This document shows, piece by piece, positions 34,732-43,443 of a stretch of DNA of 64,000 nt. The notes under the pieces were generated by a model. That model was not told where the DNA came from and searched no databases. It saw only the letters and a list, made by a program, of their open reading frames with translations. The translations under genes were made by a program, and so were the position numbers. Within the stretch, counting starts at the first letter, position 1; every line of letters begins with the position of its first letter. The DNA comes from an uncultured Roseibium sp. GTDB lineage: Bacteria; Pseudomonadota; Alphaproteobacteria; Rhizobiales; Stappiaceae. The DNA lies in assembly GCF_963669205.1 (NCBI RefSeq), contig NZ_OY769915.1:93501-157500 (forward strand), written 5' to 3'.

Positions 34732-35979
34732 ATGAGCAAAGACAGGCAGGACATCATTGTCGTCGGGGCCGGCATCGTCGGCATCACGGCTGCGCTCCGC
34801 CTGCAATCGAGCGGATGCTCGGTTCTGGTGCTTGACCGCAATGACAGAAAGCCGCGAGCGTCGGAGATGAATGCCGGCGCGTTCGCCTTCACCGATATCG
34901 AGCCACTGGCCACGCCAGGGATCATGCGCAAGGCTCCGAAATGGTTGCTGGACCCGCTCGGCCCCTTGTCCATCCCGCCTCGCTACGCAATGCAGATTGC
35001 ACCCTGGCTGCTCCGTTTCTGGCGCGCGAGCCGTCCAGACCGCTACCGCGCTTCCGTGAAGGCTCAGGCGGATCTGATGGCAACGGCGCACGGCGCGCTG
35101 GAGGACCTGGTCCGGGAGACGGCCGGCGAACACCTCGTTCGCCGTGAAGGTCAGCTGCAGCTTTATGAAGGCGAGGGGGAGTACCGCGCGAGTCTTCCAT
35201 CCTGGGATCTGCGCCGGGCGCACGGCATCGACTTCGAACTTCTGGAAACGCCGGACGCGATTGCCGCGTTTCAGCCGGGACTGGATACGCGGTTCACCCA
35301 TGCCGGGTTCACGCCGGGCTGGATGAATTCCGTTGATCCTGCGCTTTGGCTCAGGCATCTGACCGACGCTTTTGTTGCGCGGGGCGGATGCGTTCGGACC
35401 GGTGAGGTGCGATCAGTCACCCTGGAAGATACGGCCGTCGCACTGTCCGGCCCTGGCGGGGAGTGGCGTGCCGGTCAGGTCATCATTTGCGCGGGTGCAT
35501 GGTCACACCACGTTGCCGGGAGGATCGGAGACCGTATCCCGCTGGAAACCGAGCGCGGCTACAACACGACGCTTCAGGCAGGGGGCTTCGATATGAAAAC
35601 CCATCTGACATTCCCGGGGCATGGCTTCGTGGTGACAAGAATAGGTGACAGCATCCGGGTGGGCGGTGCTGTCGAACTTGGCGGCTTGTCCTTGCCGCCG
35701 GATTACCGTCGCGCCGGGACGCTTCTGAAAAAGGCCAGGCAGTTTCTTCCTGATCTCTCTAGCAGGGACGGGCATCAATGGATGGGGTATCGTCCGTCCC
35801 TGCCGGACAGTCTTCCCGTCATCGACCGATCGCCGCAGGACCGCCGTGTGATCTATGCGTTCGGACATGGCCATCTGGGCTTGACGCAGTCAGCCGGGAC
35901 GGCCGAACTGGTGACGCATCTTGTTAATGACACAGCGCCACCGATCGACCTGAAACCGTTTTCTGTGCGCCGCTTCTGA
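34732..35979 (+). CDS. FAD-dependent D-hydroxyproline dehydrogenase (DadA-like)
   Basis: The 415-residue flavoprotein has the dinucleotide motif VVGAGIVGITAALRLQ (residues about 8-23) and the DAO/DadA C-terminal pattern (GYRPSLPDSLPVIDRS then GHGHLGLTQS). It would oxidise cis-4-hydroxy-D-proline to 1-pyrroline-4-hydroxy-2-carboxylate. Its place after the epimerase supports this. As a single-subunit form it differs from the multi-subunit hydroxyproline dehydrogenases of some pseudomonads. The electron acceptor is probably the respiratory chain. Confidence 0.87.
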   Translation: MSKDRQDIIVVGAGIVGITAALRLQSSGCSVLVLDRNDRKPRASEMNAGAFAFTDIEPLATPGIMRKAPKWLLDPLGPLSIPPRYAMQIAPWLLRFWRASRPDRYRASVKAQADLMATAHGALEDLVRETAGEHLVRREGQLQLYEGEGEYRASLPSWDLRRAHGIDFELLETPDAIAAFQPGLDTRFTHAGFTPGWMNSVDPALWLRHLTDAFVARGGCVRTGEVRSVTLEDTAVALSGPGGEWRAGQVIICAGAWSHHVAGRIGDRIPLETERGYNTTLQAGGFDMKTHLTFPGHGFVVTRIGDSIRVGGAVELGGLSLPPDYRRAGTLLKKARQFLPDLSSRDGHQWMGYRPSLPDSLPVIDRSPQDRRVIYAFGHGHLGLTQSAGTAELVTHLVNDTAPPIDLKPFSVRRF

Positions 35980-35990
35980 AGGAGAGCCTG

Positions 35991-37094
35991 ATGAAAATCT
36001 CTGCGATCAATGTCTTCCAGGTCGATTTGCCTCTGAAGGAGGGGCGCTACAGCTGGTCGAACGGGAACTTTGTAGACGTATTCGACAGCACGGTTGTTGA
36101 GATCGTGACGGATGAGGGCCTGAAGGGCTATGCGGAATGCTGCCCCCTCGGATCGGCCTATCTGCCCAGTTTCGCGCGCGGAGTAAGGGCGGGTCTGGAG
36201 GAGCTTGCGCCGCACCTCCTGGGACAGGACCCTCTCAATATTGGCGCGATCAACCGCACCATGGATGCCGCGCTGCGTGGGCACCCTTATGCCAAGGCGC
36301 CGATCGACATTGCCTGTTGGGATCTCCTCGGGAAGGCAACGAACCAGCCCGTTTACACGTTGCTCGGCGGCGCCGCGCAGGACGATGTCGTGCTCTACCG
36401 CGCGATCAGTCAGGAAGCACCGGACGTCATGGCGCGGAAGATCGAAGGCTATGCCGCCGAAGGTTACACCAAGTTCCAGCTGAAGGTCGGCGGCGATGCC
36501 AATGAGGATATTCAGCGCATTCAGGCGACGCGCGCCGTGCTCAGGCCTTCGGATCTGCTCGTCGCCGATGCCAACACCGGCTGGACGCGCCACGAGGCGG
36601 CCCGCGTGGTTGGCGCGGTTTCTTCGCTCGACGTTTACATTGAACAACCCTGCATGACCTACGAGGAATGCCTGTCGATCCGCAGGCGCACGGGTCTTCC
36701 CTTTGTGCTCGATGAGGTGATCGACGGTCCGAACATCCTTGTGCGCAGTCTGGCGGAAGACGCCATGGACTGCATCAACCTGAAGATTTCCAAGGTGGGC
36801 GGGCTCACAAGGGCAAAGCTGATGCGGGATCTGTGTGTCGCGAACGGAATACCGATGACGATCGAAGACACCTGGGGTGGGGACATCACCACGGCGGCCA
36901 TAGCGCATCTTGCAAGGTCGACACCAGCGGACTTCACGTTTTCTGCGACTGATTTCAACAGCTATGGAACCGTGGACATCGCGGAAGGCGCGCCGAAGCG
37001 TGTCAACGGCCGGATGACGGCAGCGGATCGTCCCGGACTTGGCATCACTCCGATTTTCGACGCGCTCGGCGAATCCGTCGCCCGACATTCATAG
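35991..37094 (+). CDS. cis-3-hydroxy-L-proline dehydratase (enolase superfamily, MLE subgroup)
   Basis: The 367-residue barrel has metal ligands Asp193 (VADANTGW), Glu218 (YIEQP) and Asp241 (DEVIDG), with catalytic lysines Lys165 (KFQLKVGG) and Lys265/Lys268 (KISKVGG). The first lysine of the usual KxK motif is Gln163. An MLE-subgroup enzyme in the same context in Labrenzia aggregata was shown to dehydrate cis-3-hydroxy-L-proline to 1-pyrroline-2-carboxylate, with some 2-epimerisation. The related hydroxyproline betaine epimerase HpbD is the chief alternative. It is 11 nt after the dehydrogenase gene. Confidence 0.85.
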   Translation: MKISAINVFQVDLPLKEGRYSWSNGNFVDVFDSTVVEIVTDEGLKGYAECCPLGSAYLPSFARGVRAGLEELAPHLLGQDPLNIGAINRTMDAALRGHPYAKAPIDIACWDLLGKATNQPVYTLLGGAAQDDVVLYRAISQEAPDVMARKIEGYAAEGYTKFQLKVGGDANEDIQRIQATRAVLRPSDLLVADANTGWTRHEAARVVGAVSSLDVYIEQPCMTYEECLSIRRRTGLPFVLDEVIDGPNILVRSLAEDAMDCINLKISKVGGLTRAKLMRDLCVANGIPMTIEDTWGGDITTAAIAHLARSTPADFTFSATDFNSYGTVDIAEGAPKRVNGRMTAADRPGLGITPIFDALGESVARHS

Positions 37095-37104
37095 AGGTTC
37101 CATC

Positions 37105-38130
37105 ATGCGCAGCAGCAAGACCATTCATGTGATTTCGTGCCATGCGGAAGGCGAAGTCGGCGATGTGATCGTCGGCGGGGTCGCACCGCCCCCGGGCGAC
37201 TCGCTTTGGGATCAGCGCAGCTTCATCGCCAATGACGAAACCTTGCGGAATTTTGTGCTGAACGAACCGCGCGGCGGCGTGTTCCGGCATGTCAATCTGC
37301 TTGTGCCGCCGAAACATCCGGACGCCGATGCGGCCTTCATCATCATGGAGCCGGAGGACACGCCGCCGATGTCCGGGTCCAACTCCATTTGCGTTGCCAC
37401 CGTGCTTCTGGATAGCGGCATTCTTCCGATGACGGAACCTGTCACTGAGCTGGTTCTGGAAGCGCCGGGCGGGCTGGTGCGCCTGTCGGCCGATTGCAGG
37501 AAAGGCAAGGCGGAAAAGATCCACGTCCGGAATGTCGCCAGCTTTGCGGACAAGATGGACGCCGCGCTTGAAGTTGAGGGTCTGGGCAACCTGACCGTCG
37601 ACACTGCTTTCGGCGGCGACAGTTTCGTGGTCGTAGACGCAGCAAGCCTTGGCTTCGCGATGAATGAAAGCGAAGCGGCGGACATAGCAAGGCTCGGCGT
37701 GCGGATCACCAATGCGGCGAACGAACAGCTCGGGTTTGCGCATCCCGAGAATCCGGACTGGAACCACATCTCCTTCTGCGCGTTCTGCGGTCCCCTGACC
37801 GAGACCGCGAAGGGCTATAGCGGACGTTCCGCGATCGCGATCCAGCCGGGCAAGGTCGACCGGTCGCCTTGCGGCACGGCGGTTTCCGCTCGCATGGCGC
37901 TGATGGCGGCCAGGGGACAGATGAATGCCGGACAGGAGTTTGAAGCGCTTTCGATCATCGGATCAACCTTCACCGGCAAGATCCTGGATACCGCGACCAT
38001 CGGAGGCGTGCCCGGCATCATTCCACAGATCAGCGGGCGCGGCTGGATCACCGGTATCCATCAGCACATGCTCGACCCGGATGATCCCTGGCCGGAAGGC
38101 TACAAGCTGAGTGACACGTGGGGCGCATAG
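37105..38130 (+). CDS. trans-3-hydroxy-L-proline dehydratase (proline racemase family)
   Basis: The start at 37105 has GAGG upstream and gives 341 residues. It is a proline racemase paralogue in which the first catalytic cysteine is replaced by serine (Ser90 in PPMSGSNSI) while the second is kept (Cys256 in DRSPCGTA). Loss of one cysteine is expected for a dehydratase, which needs only one base for elimination to 1-pyrroline-2-carboxylate. Position next to the cis-3-hydroxyproline dehydratase agrees. A Ser/Cys epimerase acting on 3- or 4-hydroxyproline cannot be excluded. It is the last gene of the operon. Confidence 0.85.
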   Translation: MRSSKTIHVISCHAEGEVGDVIVGGVAPPPGDSLWDQRSFIANDETLRNFVLNEPRGGVFRHVNLLVPPKHPDADAAFIIMEPEDTPPMSGSNSICVATVLLDSGILPMTEPVTELVLEAPGGLVRLSADCRKGKAEKIHVRNVASFADKMDAALEVEGLGNLTVDTAFGGDSFVVVDAASLGFAMNESEAADIARLGVRITNAANEQLGFAHPENPDWNHISFCAFCGPLTETAKGYSGRSAIAIQPGKVDRSPCGTAVSARMALMAARGQMNAGQEFEALSIIGSTFTGKILDTATIGGVPGIIPQISGRGWITGIHQHMLDPDDPWPEGYKLSDTWGA

Positions 38131-38261
38131 CACCGTCTCCTGGCGAGATCCGGGAAACATTTCCATTTTTCAGCGGAGTGGTAAACTCGGTCACGGATCT
38201 GACGCGTCCGGCAAGAGATAATCATCGGTGAGGCCATTGCTCATCGGGCGCGGAAGACTTA

Positions 38262-38525
38262 GGGTCAGGACCCATCGATTTGGATGAATTGGTAGGGATG
38301 AATTTGTTCGGATACGAGGCGCAAAGCTGCAGGAAACCGTCTTGTTTCCAAAGATTTGCAACGACGTTGCCGGGCAAATTCACCCTATCCCTGCAGGACG
38401 CAAAAACGGCTTCGATCCGCACCGTCAAACCGCTCGACCGGGCAGAAAGCCCGCTTGTCGCGTTTTTCCTTGCAGCTCATCGCCGTTTGCTGCGCCAATT
38501 CAACCAAATCAATGCGTCCTGACCC
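38262..38525. mobile_element. 264-bp MITE-like element with terminal inverted repeats
   Basis: The ends, GGGTCAGGACCCATCGATTT at 38262 and GGGTCAGGACGCATTGATTT read inward from 38525 on the other strand, match at 20 of 22 positions. The 220 bp between them encode no recognisable transposase, so it would move only with help from a related insertion sequence. No clear target duplication is visible. It fills most of the 463-nt gap between the hydroxyproline operon and the peroxiredoxin; the remainder holds only the peroxiredoxin ribosome site. Confidence 0.7.
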
Positions 38526-38593
38526 AAGGTAAAGCATCGCATTCAGCGGGAGGCTGTCTGCCGCTTTCGCAAATACCCGAAAGGATTCTTTCC

Positions 38594-39244
38594 ATGTCGC
38601 TTCGCATCAATGACACCGTGCCGGATTTCACGGCCGAGACCGATCAGGGCCGGATCAGTTTTCACGACTGGATCGGAGACAGCTGGGCAATCCTGTTCAG
38701 CCATCCGAAGGACTTCACACCCGTGTGCACGACCGAGTTCGGCGTTGTCGGGCAACTGAAGGACGAATGGGAAAAACGCGGCACGAAGGTCATTGGCGTT
38801 TCGGTCGACAACGCGGAAGACCATCGCAAGTGGAAACTCGATATCGAGAAGGTTTCGGGCGCGACGCCCGGTTTCCCGATCATCGCCGATGATGAGTTGC
38901 AGGTGTCCAAGCTCTTCGACATGCTGCCGGCAGAGGCCTATCTTCCCGATGGCCGGACACCTGCGCACAGCGCAACCGTCCGTTCGGTCTTCATCATCGG
39001 ACCGGACAAGCAGCTGAAACTGTCCATGACCTATCCGATGACGGTCGGCCGGAACTTTGCCGAGGTCATCCGCGCGCTCGACGCGCTGCAGATGTCGTCA
39101 AAAGGCGTTGCAACACCGGCGAACTGGAATGTCGGCGAAGACGTCATCATCCCGCCGAGTGTCAACGATGACGACGCCCGGGCGAAGTTCGGTGATTTCG
39201 ACGCGGTCCTGCCCTACCTGCGCAAGATCAAGGCCCCGACCTGA
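38594..39244 (+). CDS. Peroxiredoxin, 1-Cys (Prx6) type
   Basis: The start at 38594 has AAGGA 9 nt upstream and gives 216 residues (MSLRINDTVPDFTAETDQGR). The peroxidatic cysteine is in DFTPVCTTE, and the long C-terminal dimerisation part with PANWNVGEDVIIPP is typical of Prx6 rather than AhpC. It reduces peroxides in the cytoplasm, with an unknown external thiol partner. It is a single gene, separated from the hydroxyproline operon by a MITE-like element. Confidence 0.92.
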   Translation: MSLRINDTVPDFTAETDQGRISFHDWIGDSWAILFSHPKDFTPVCTTEFGVVGQLKDEWEKRGTKVIGVSVDNAEDHRKWKLDIEKVSGATPGFPIIADDELQVSKLFDMLPAEAYLPDGRTPAHSATVRSVFIIGPDKQLKLSMTYPMTVGRNFAEVIRALDALQMSSKGVATPANWNVGEDVIIPPSVNDDDARAKFGDFDAVLPYLRKIKAPT

Positions 39245-39258
39245 TCAAGGAGTGAGAC

Positions 39259-39515
39259 GCAATGTGATGGGTAGGTTTTGGTCGGAGTTTGGATGACATC
39301 ATCCGTTTTCGGATCGGTTTGAGTTCGAGCCGGACATCTACCCATCGCATGTCATTGCCAGACTTGATCCACTGCTGTCCGGTTTGGAAAGTACTGTCGA
39401 ACTTATGTCGTTGAGAAAGCAACATAGTTCCGTGCGGCGCCAAATCGGGATACGGAATTGTTCCCCCGATTTGTCGTCCCGGTCTTGCCGCTCGCGCGTC
39501 AAACCGGGATGACAA
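39259..39515. repeat. Cluster of inverted repeats in the peroxiredoxin-cox intergenic region
   Basis: Three inverted repeats lie in this gene-free stretch (39245-39569). The outer pair GCAATG..ATGGGTAG and CTACCCAT..CATTGC (39259-39274 and 39338-39358) bounds about 100 bp. A perfect 9-bp stem is CAAATCGGG/CCCGATTTG (39441-39449, 39465-39473). A 13-bp stem with one mismatch is TTGTCGTCCCGGT/ACCGGGATGACAA (39471-39483, 39503-39515), which resembles the CCGGGATGAC repeats at 43444-43560. They are probably remnants of interspersed palindromic repeats; no terminator-like T-run follows. Confidence 0.5.
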
Positions 39516-39569
39516 ATCCCGGAAATTTCCGTGTTTTGACCGGACGATGTGCGCAGTTGTCAGGGACTC

Positions 39570-39758
39570 TCACCCCAGGGGTGAGCAGATCTGCAGCAGG
39601 GCGGCCAGATGATCGGGTGCTGCGAGACCGATGCAGCACGCGTGAACGGTCAAAAGAAACGCGGTCAGGAGCGTTCCGGTTGCCAGCGCGAGCATGAGCG
39701 ACGGATCCTGCCGGATCTCACGCAGGGCGGCGGTGCTTCTGGATTGCGGGTTTTGCAT
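39570..39758 (-). CDS. Small membrane protein downstream of coxG
   Basis: A 62-residue protein starts at 39758 behind an excellent ribosome site (GGGAGGAA, about 6 nt upstream). It has a polar N-terminus (MQNPQSRSTAALREIRQDPS), one hydrophobic helix (about residues 21-42, LMLALATGTLLTAFLLTVHACC), and a short C-terminal tail. It lies 58 nt after coxG on the same strand and may be the last gene of the CO dehydrogenase operon. I recognise no family. Confidence 0.55.
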   Translation of the reverse strand: MQNPQSRSTAALREIRQDPSLMLALATGTLLTAFLLTVHACCIGLAAPDHLAALLQICSPLG

Positions 39759-39816
39759 GTGTTCCTCCCTCGGACACGCGGCACCCCGGCCAATGTGAGC
39801 CCGGGCGCCGTGAAGA

Positions 39817-40386
39817 TCAGGTAGCGGTTTCTTCCGCCGGCGCTTCCGTTTTCTTGCCGCCGAATAAGCCGCCGAGCCATCCCTTTTTCTGGTCGGGGGC
39901 CTCTGCCGCGCCGTCTTCCGCAGCAGCCTCTTCCTGGGGCGCGCTCGGCGCAACCTGTTCGGCGAAGGCTGTGAAGAACTCGCCGGCCAGCCGCTTTGCG
40001 GTTGAATCGATCAGCCGCGCACCGAGCTGGGCAAGCTTGCCGCCGACCTTGGCATCGACGTCGTAGTGCAGGATGGTCGCGTCCGGTCCGTCTTCCTCGA
40101 GCCGGACCTTGGCGCCCCCTCGGGCGAAGCCCGCGACGCCGCCGGAGCCCTCGCCCTCGATCGTGTAGCCGTTGGGCGGGTCGAGGTCGTTCAGCGTGAC
40201 CTTGCCGCCGAAGGTCGCCTTCACGGGACCGACCTTGAGTTTGACCTTTGCCTCCATCTCGGTGTCGGAGTGCTTGGTCAACTCCTCGCAGCCGGGGATC
40301 GACGCTTTCAGCACGTCCGGATCGTTCAGGGCCTCCCAGACTTTCTGTATCGGGGCTTCGATCCGTTGGCTGTCGTTCATTTGCAT
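39817..40386 (-). CDS. coxG: CoxG, SRPBCC-fold CO dehydrogenase accessory protein
   Basis: The 189-residue protein has the CoxG START-like domain (residues about 1-148: IEAPIQKVWEALNDPDVLKASIPGCEEL, later GGVAGFARGGAKVRL) and an Ala/Glu-rich linker ending in a short Gly/Trp/Phe segment (KKGWLGGLFGGKK). In Oligotropha CoxG helps attach CO dehydrogenase to the membrane, and recent work links CoxG-type proteins to menaquinone carriage in mycobacteria. The start has GGAG 8 nt upstream. Last recognised gene of the cox cluster. Confidence 0.92.
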   Translation of the reverse strand: MQMNDSQRIEAPIQKVWEALNDPDVLKASIPGCEELTKHSDTEMEAKVKLKVGPVKATFGGKVTLNDLDPPNGYTIEGEGSGGVAGFARGGAKVRLEEDGPDATILHYDVDAKVGGKLAQLGARLIDSTAKRLAGEFFTAFAEQVAPSAPQEEAAAEDGAAEAPDQKKGWLGGLFGGKKTEAPAEETAT

Positions 40387-40408
40387 GTGGGGTACTCCGA
40401 TTGAGATG

Positions 40409-41284
40409 TCAGATATATTGAATATTGGTCTGGCGCTGGCCTCTGCGCCGGATCACGAGCAGTTCCGCGAGAATCGACAGGGCGATTTCTTCGGGCGTGA
40501 TCGCACCGAGATCGAGCCCGGCAGGCCCCTCGATCCGCTCCAGCTCCGGGTCGCCGAAGCCCTTTTCCCGCAGCTTTTCCTTCAGAGCACTGATCTTGCG
40601 GCGGCTGCCGACAAAGCCCACGTGGCGGACGGGCACGGACAGGGCGCCTTCCAGCGCCGCAAGGTCACCGCGCCCCTGGGTGGAGACGATGACATAGGTG
40701 TCCGCGTTTCCGATTGCATCCGGACCCAGACCCTCGATCCGCCGATTGGCACCGGGGAACGACGCGTGGTCTTCCGCCGGCGCGCAGACGGTTACATCGA
40801 AGCCGATGGTCGGTGCCTGCCTGGCAAGCGCGAAGGCGACCGGGCTCGCACCGCAGATGACAAGGCATGGCCGCGGCAGGACCGGTTCCACGAAGATATC
40901 CATGGTGCCCTGGCTGGGGCACATGTTTTTCGCGAACTGGACGCCTTCGCGCTCCTCACCGGCTTCCACGCCGAGATCCGACAGCAGGTCTTCCGGCTGG
41001 AGTGAGATCAACCTCGTTTCGCCGTCTTCCAGTGACGCCCTGGCCGCCTTGACGACGGCGGCACGGGCGCAGCCGCCGCCGATCCAGCCACCGGCAATGC
41101 TGCCGTCCCTGGCGATCACGGCCTTTGCGCCTGCTTTCGCGGCCGTCACCGATATCGTTCTGACGACGGTCGCCAGCGCAAAGGGTTCGCTGGCGTCCTG
41201 CAGGCGGCTCATCAGCGGCTGGAGATCATTGGTCAGCTCGGGAGCCGCGCCCTCGTGCGGGCCCGGGATGGATGCGTGTTTCAT
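40409..41284 (-). CDS. coxF: XdhC/CoxF-type molybdenum cofactor maturation protein
   Basis: The ATG at 41284, behind GGGAGA, gives 291 residues. The N-terminal XdhC domain (FALATVVRTISVTAAKAGAKAVI then GGWIGGGCARAAV) is followed by a Rossmann-like domain (CLVICGASPVAFALARQAP) and the HVGFVGSRRKISAL segment. XdhC proteins bind molybdenum cofactor, promote its sulfuration and load it into the large subunit. Its place after coxDE matches coxF of Oligotropha; it could equally be called coxI, a paralogue. Confidence 0.88.
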   Translation of the reverse strand: MKHASIPGPHEGAAPELTNDLQPLMSRLQDASEPFALATVVRTISVTAAKAGAKAVIARDGSIAGGWIGGGCARAAVVKAARASLEDGETRLISLQPEDLLSDLGVEAGEEREGVQFAKNMCPSQGTMDIFVEPVLPRPCLVICGASPVAFALARQAPTIGFDVTVCAPAEDHASFPGANRRIEGLGPDAIGNADTYVIVSTQGRGDLAALEGALSVPVRHVGFVGSRRKISALKEKLREKGFGDPELERIEGPAGLDLGAITPEEIALSILAELLVIRRRGQRQTNIQYI

Positions 41285-41303
41285 GTCTTCATCTCCCATG
41301 GGA

Positions 41304-42503
41304 TCACAACTTCGCCAGATAGGGCTCGAGTGCTGCGAGACTGTCGAGATTGTGCGCGGGCGCGAACAGATCGATATGCGGCAGGGCGGCCTGCATGCCC
41401 CCAGCCGTCGGTTCATACCCCTGCCAGCCGATCAACGGATTGAGCCAGACAATGCGTTTGCAGCGCCGTCTCAGCTTCGCCATTTCCTCGCCCAGGGCGT
41501 CCGGTGCTCCGGTGTCGTAGCCGTCGGACAGGATCAGCACGCAGGTGCGTGAATGGATGACCCGGGCCGCGTGCCAGCGATTGAATTCCGCGAGCGCTTC
41601 ACCGATCTTGGTGCCGCCGCCGACGCCCTGGGCCATCAGGCCCATGCGGTCGAGCGCCCGCGCCGCGTCGCGCTCGGAAAGCGCGGAGGAAACATGCACC
41701 AGGCGGGTGTGGAACAGAAAGGCTTCGGCTTCGCGGAAATTGTCCAGCATGCCATGCACGAAGCGGGTGAACACGGCCGTATAATTGTTCATCGAGCCGG
41801 AGGCGTCCAGCAGGATTACCAGCCGCAATTGCCTCTGGCGCGGACCCTTGCGGATCAGCTCGATTGGCGTGCCGCCATGAGCGATCGAGTGCCGGATCGT
41901 CTTGCGAAGATCGAGGCGTGGTCCCTTGCGCTTCTGCTTGTCGCGGCGCGTGAGACGAACGCGCATCGATCGGGCGAGACGTTCCGCCAGCTCATGTGCC
42001 TTTGCTGTTGCTTCCGGATCCTGCATCTTGCGGAAATCGACCTGGCCGAGATTGTCAGCAATGCTCGCACCTTCCCGCCGTCCGGACGGGCTGTCGTCCG
42101 TGTCTTCGTCTTCCTCGCCCGGCTGCCGTTCGACGTCACCGGCGATCGTATCCTGACGCGTGCCCTGGGCATCCATCAGTTCCCGGATCGTCTTCATGCT
42201 CTTTTTCGTGCTGGTGCCCGAGACCTTCACGCCTGACTTGACGCCTTTCCCGGTCCAGTAGGCATCGAAAAGCTCGTCAAACACCTTCCAGTCCGACAGC
42301 CTGCCGCAAAAGAGGGACCGGAAAGCGCGCTTGAGCATGTGCGCCTTGCGCACCGCCGGGCTCTGCAGGAGCAACAGCGCATCCCGTGTTTCTGCGAGGC
42401 CGACCCTGAAGCCGCTGTCCCTGAGTGAGCGCACGAACCCGGCAAGGCGTTGCCGAAGGGCCGCTCCAATCTCTTCACTCGACAAGGTCAGCGTCGCAGT
42501 CAT
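41304..42503 (-). CDS. coxE: CoxE, von Willebrand factor A domain protein
   Basis: The 399-residue protein has a von Willebrand A-like domain in the C-terminal half with the metal-site motif LLDASGSMNNYT and a later ILSDGYDTG. The N-terminal half contains FRSLFCGRLSDWKVFDELFDAYW, typical of CoxE. With the MoxR-type ATPase CoxD it is needed to install the copper-sulfur part of the CuMo site in Oligotropha. It starts 4 nt after coxD. Confidence 0.93.
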   Translation of the reverse strand: MTATLTLSSEEIGAALRQRLAGFVRSLRDSGFRVGLAETRDALLLLQSPAVRKAHMLKRAFRSLFCGRLSDWKVFDELFDAYWTGKGVKSGVKVSGTSTKKSMKTIRELMDAQGTRQDTIAGDVERQPGEEDEDTDDSPSGRREGASIADNLGQVDFRKMQDPEATAKAHELAERLARSMRVRLTRRDKQKRKGPRLDLRKTIRHSIAHGGTPIELIRKGPRQRQLRLVILLDASGSMNNYTAVFTRFVHGMLDNFREAEAFLFHTRLVHVSSALSERDAARALDRMGLMAQGVGGGTKIGEALAEFNRWHAARVIHSRTCVLILSDGYDTGAPDALGEEMAKLRRRCKRIVWLNPLIGWQGYEPTAGGMQAALPHIDLFAPAHNLDSLAALEPYLAKL

Positions 42504-42507
42504 TGCA

Positions 42508-43389
42508 CTATGCCACTTTGCCCAGCAGGCGGTCCGTGACTTCCTGTGTGACGCGAGACTGGTCCTCGCGGGTTTTCAGGACGCAGGCGAGCGTCTCGAA
42601 AACGAGTTCCCGGCTTTCATGGAGGTTTTTGGTTCCCAATCCGAGCAGGGCGGCTGCCCAGTCAATTGTTTCCGCAACGCCCGGGACCTTCGTCAGGTCT
42701 TCCTTGCGCAGTTTTCCCATCAGTTCCGCGATCTGCAGCGCGAGCGCCGCGTCGAGGCCGTCGATGCGTGCAAGCAGAATGCGCGCTTCGCGGTCCGGGG
42801 TCGGGTAGTCGACATAGTGATAGAGACAGCGCCGGCGCAGTGCGTCGGAGAGTTCCCGCGTACCGTTCGATGTCAGGACGACGCGCGGAATGCTGGTCGC
42901 CTCTACGGTTCCCAGTTCCGGGATGGAGACCTGGTAGTCCGAAAGGATCTCCAGCAGAAACGCTTCGAACTCCTCGTCCGCCCTGTCGACCTCGTCGATC
43001 AGGAGAACCGGTGGCTTTTCCTGGCGGATGGCGGCAAGGAGCGGTCGTTCCAGCAGGTACTTTTCGGAAAAGACGGCTTCTTCCACCTGCTCTGCCGCCG
43101 CACCGGTCCCTTCGCGCGCCTTGATGGCGAGAAGTTGCCGCTGGTAGTTCCATTCGTAAATCGCGTCGGAACGGTCGAGACCTTCATAGCACTGCAGGCG
43201 GATGAGGTCGGTGTCCTCCAGCCGCGAAAGGGCCTTGGCGACCTCCGTCTTGCCCACACCCGCTTCGCCTTCCAGAAGAAGCGGCCGGTTCAGCATGTCC
43301 GTCAAAAGCAACGCCGTCGCCAGCCCGTCATCCGCGACGTAGCCGGTTTCTGAGAGCGCTTTCGCCAATTGTTCCCTTGTCTTGGTCAT
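42508..43389 (-). CDS. coxD: CoxD, MoxR-family AAA+ ATPase
   Basis: The 293-residue AAA+ protein has Walker A GEAGVGKT (residues 41-48), Walker B with VLLIDEVDRAD, sensor 1 with VLTSNGTREL, and a C-terminal lid. CoxD of Oligotropha acts as an ATP-dependent chaperone for sulfuration of the Mo site and later copper insertion. It is paired with the CoxE partner, as MoxR ATPases usually are with von Willebrand proteins. A 210-nt gap with palindromic repeats separates it from coxL. Confidence 0.93.
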   Translation of the reverse strand: MTKTREQLAKALSETGYVADDGLATALLLTDMLNRPLLLEGEAGVGKTEVAKALSRLEDTDLIRLQCYEGLDRSDAIYEWNYQRQLLAIKAREGTGAAAEQVEEAVFSEKYLLERPLLAAIRQEKPPVLLIDEVDRADEEFEAFLLEILSDYQVSIPELGTVEATSIPRVVLTSNGTRELSDALRRRCLYHYVDYPTPDREARILLARIDGLDAALALQIAELMGKLRKEDLTKVPGVAETIDWAAALLGLGTKNLHESRELVFETLACVLKTREDQSRVTQEVTDRLLGKVA

Positions 43390-43443
43390 CCTGTCCGCAA
43401 CACGTGAGTTCGGTGATGCGCGGGCATCACCCGCACTGATTTG

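Noticed and set aside
39259..39358. 100-bp imperfect palindrome considered as a second insertion element
   Set aside because: The ends differ by a five-base insertion and no target duplication or transposase remnant is visible, so I list it only as a repeat.
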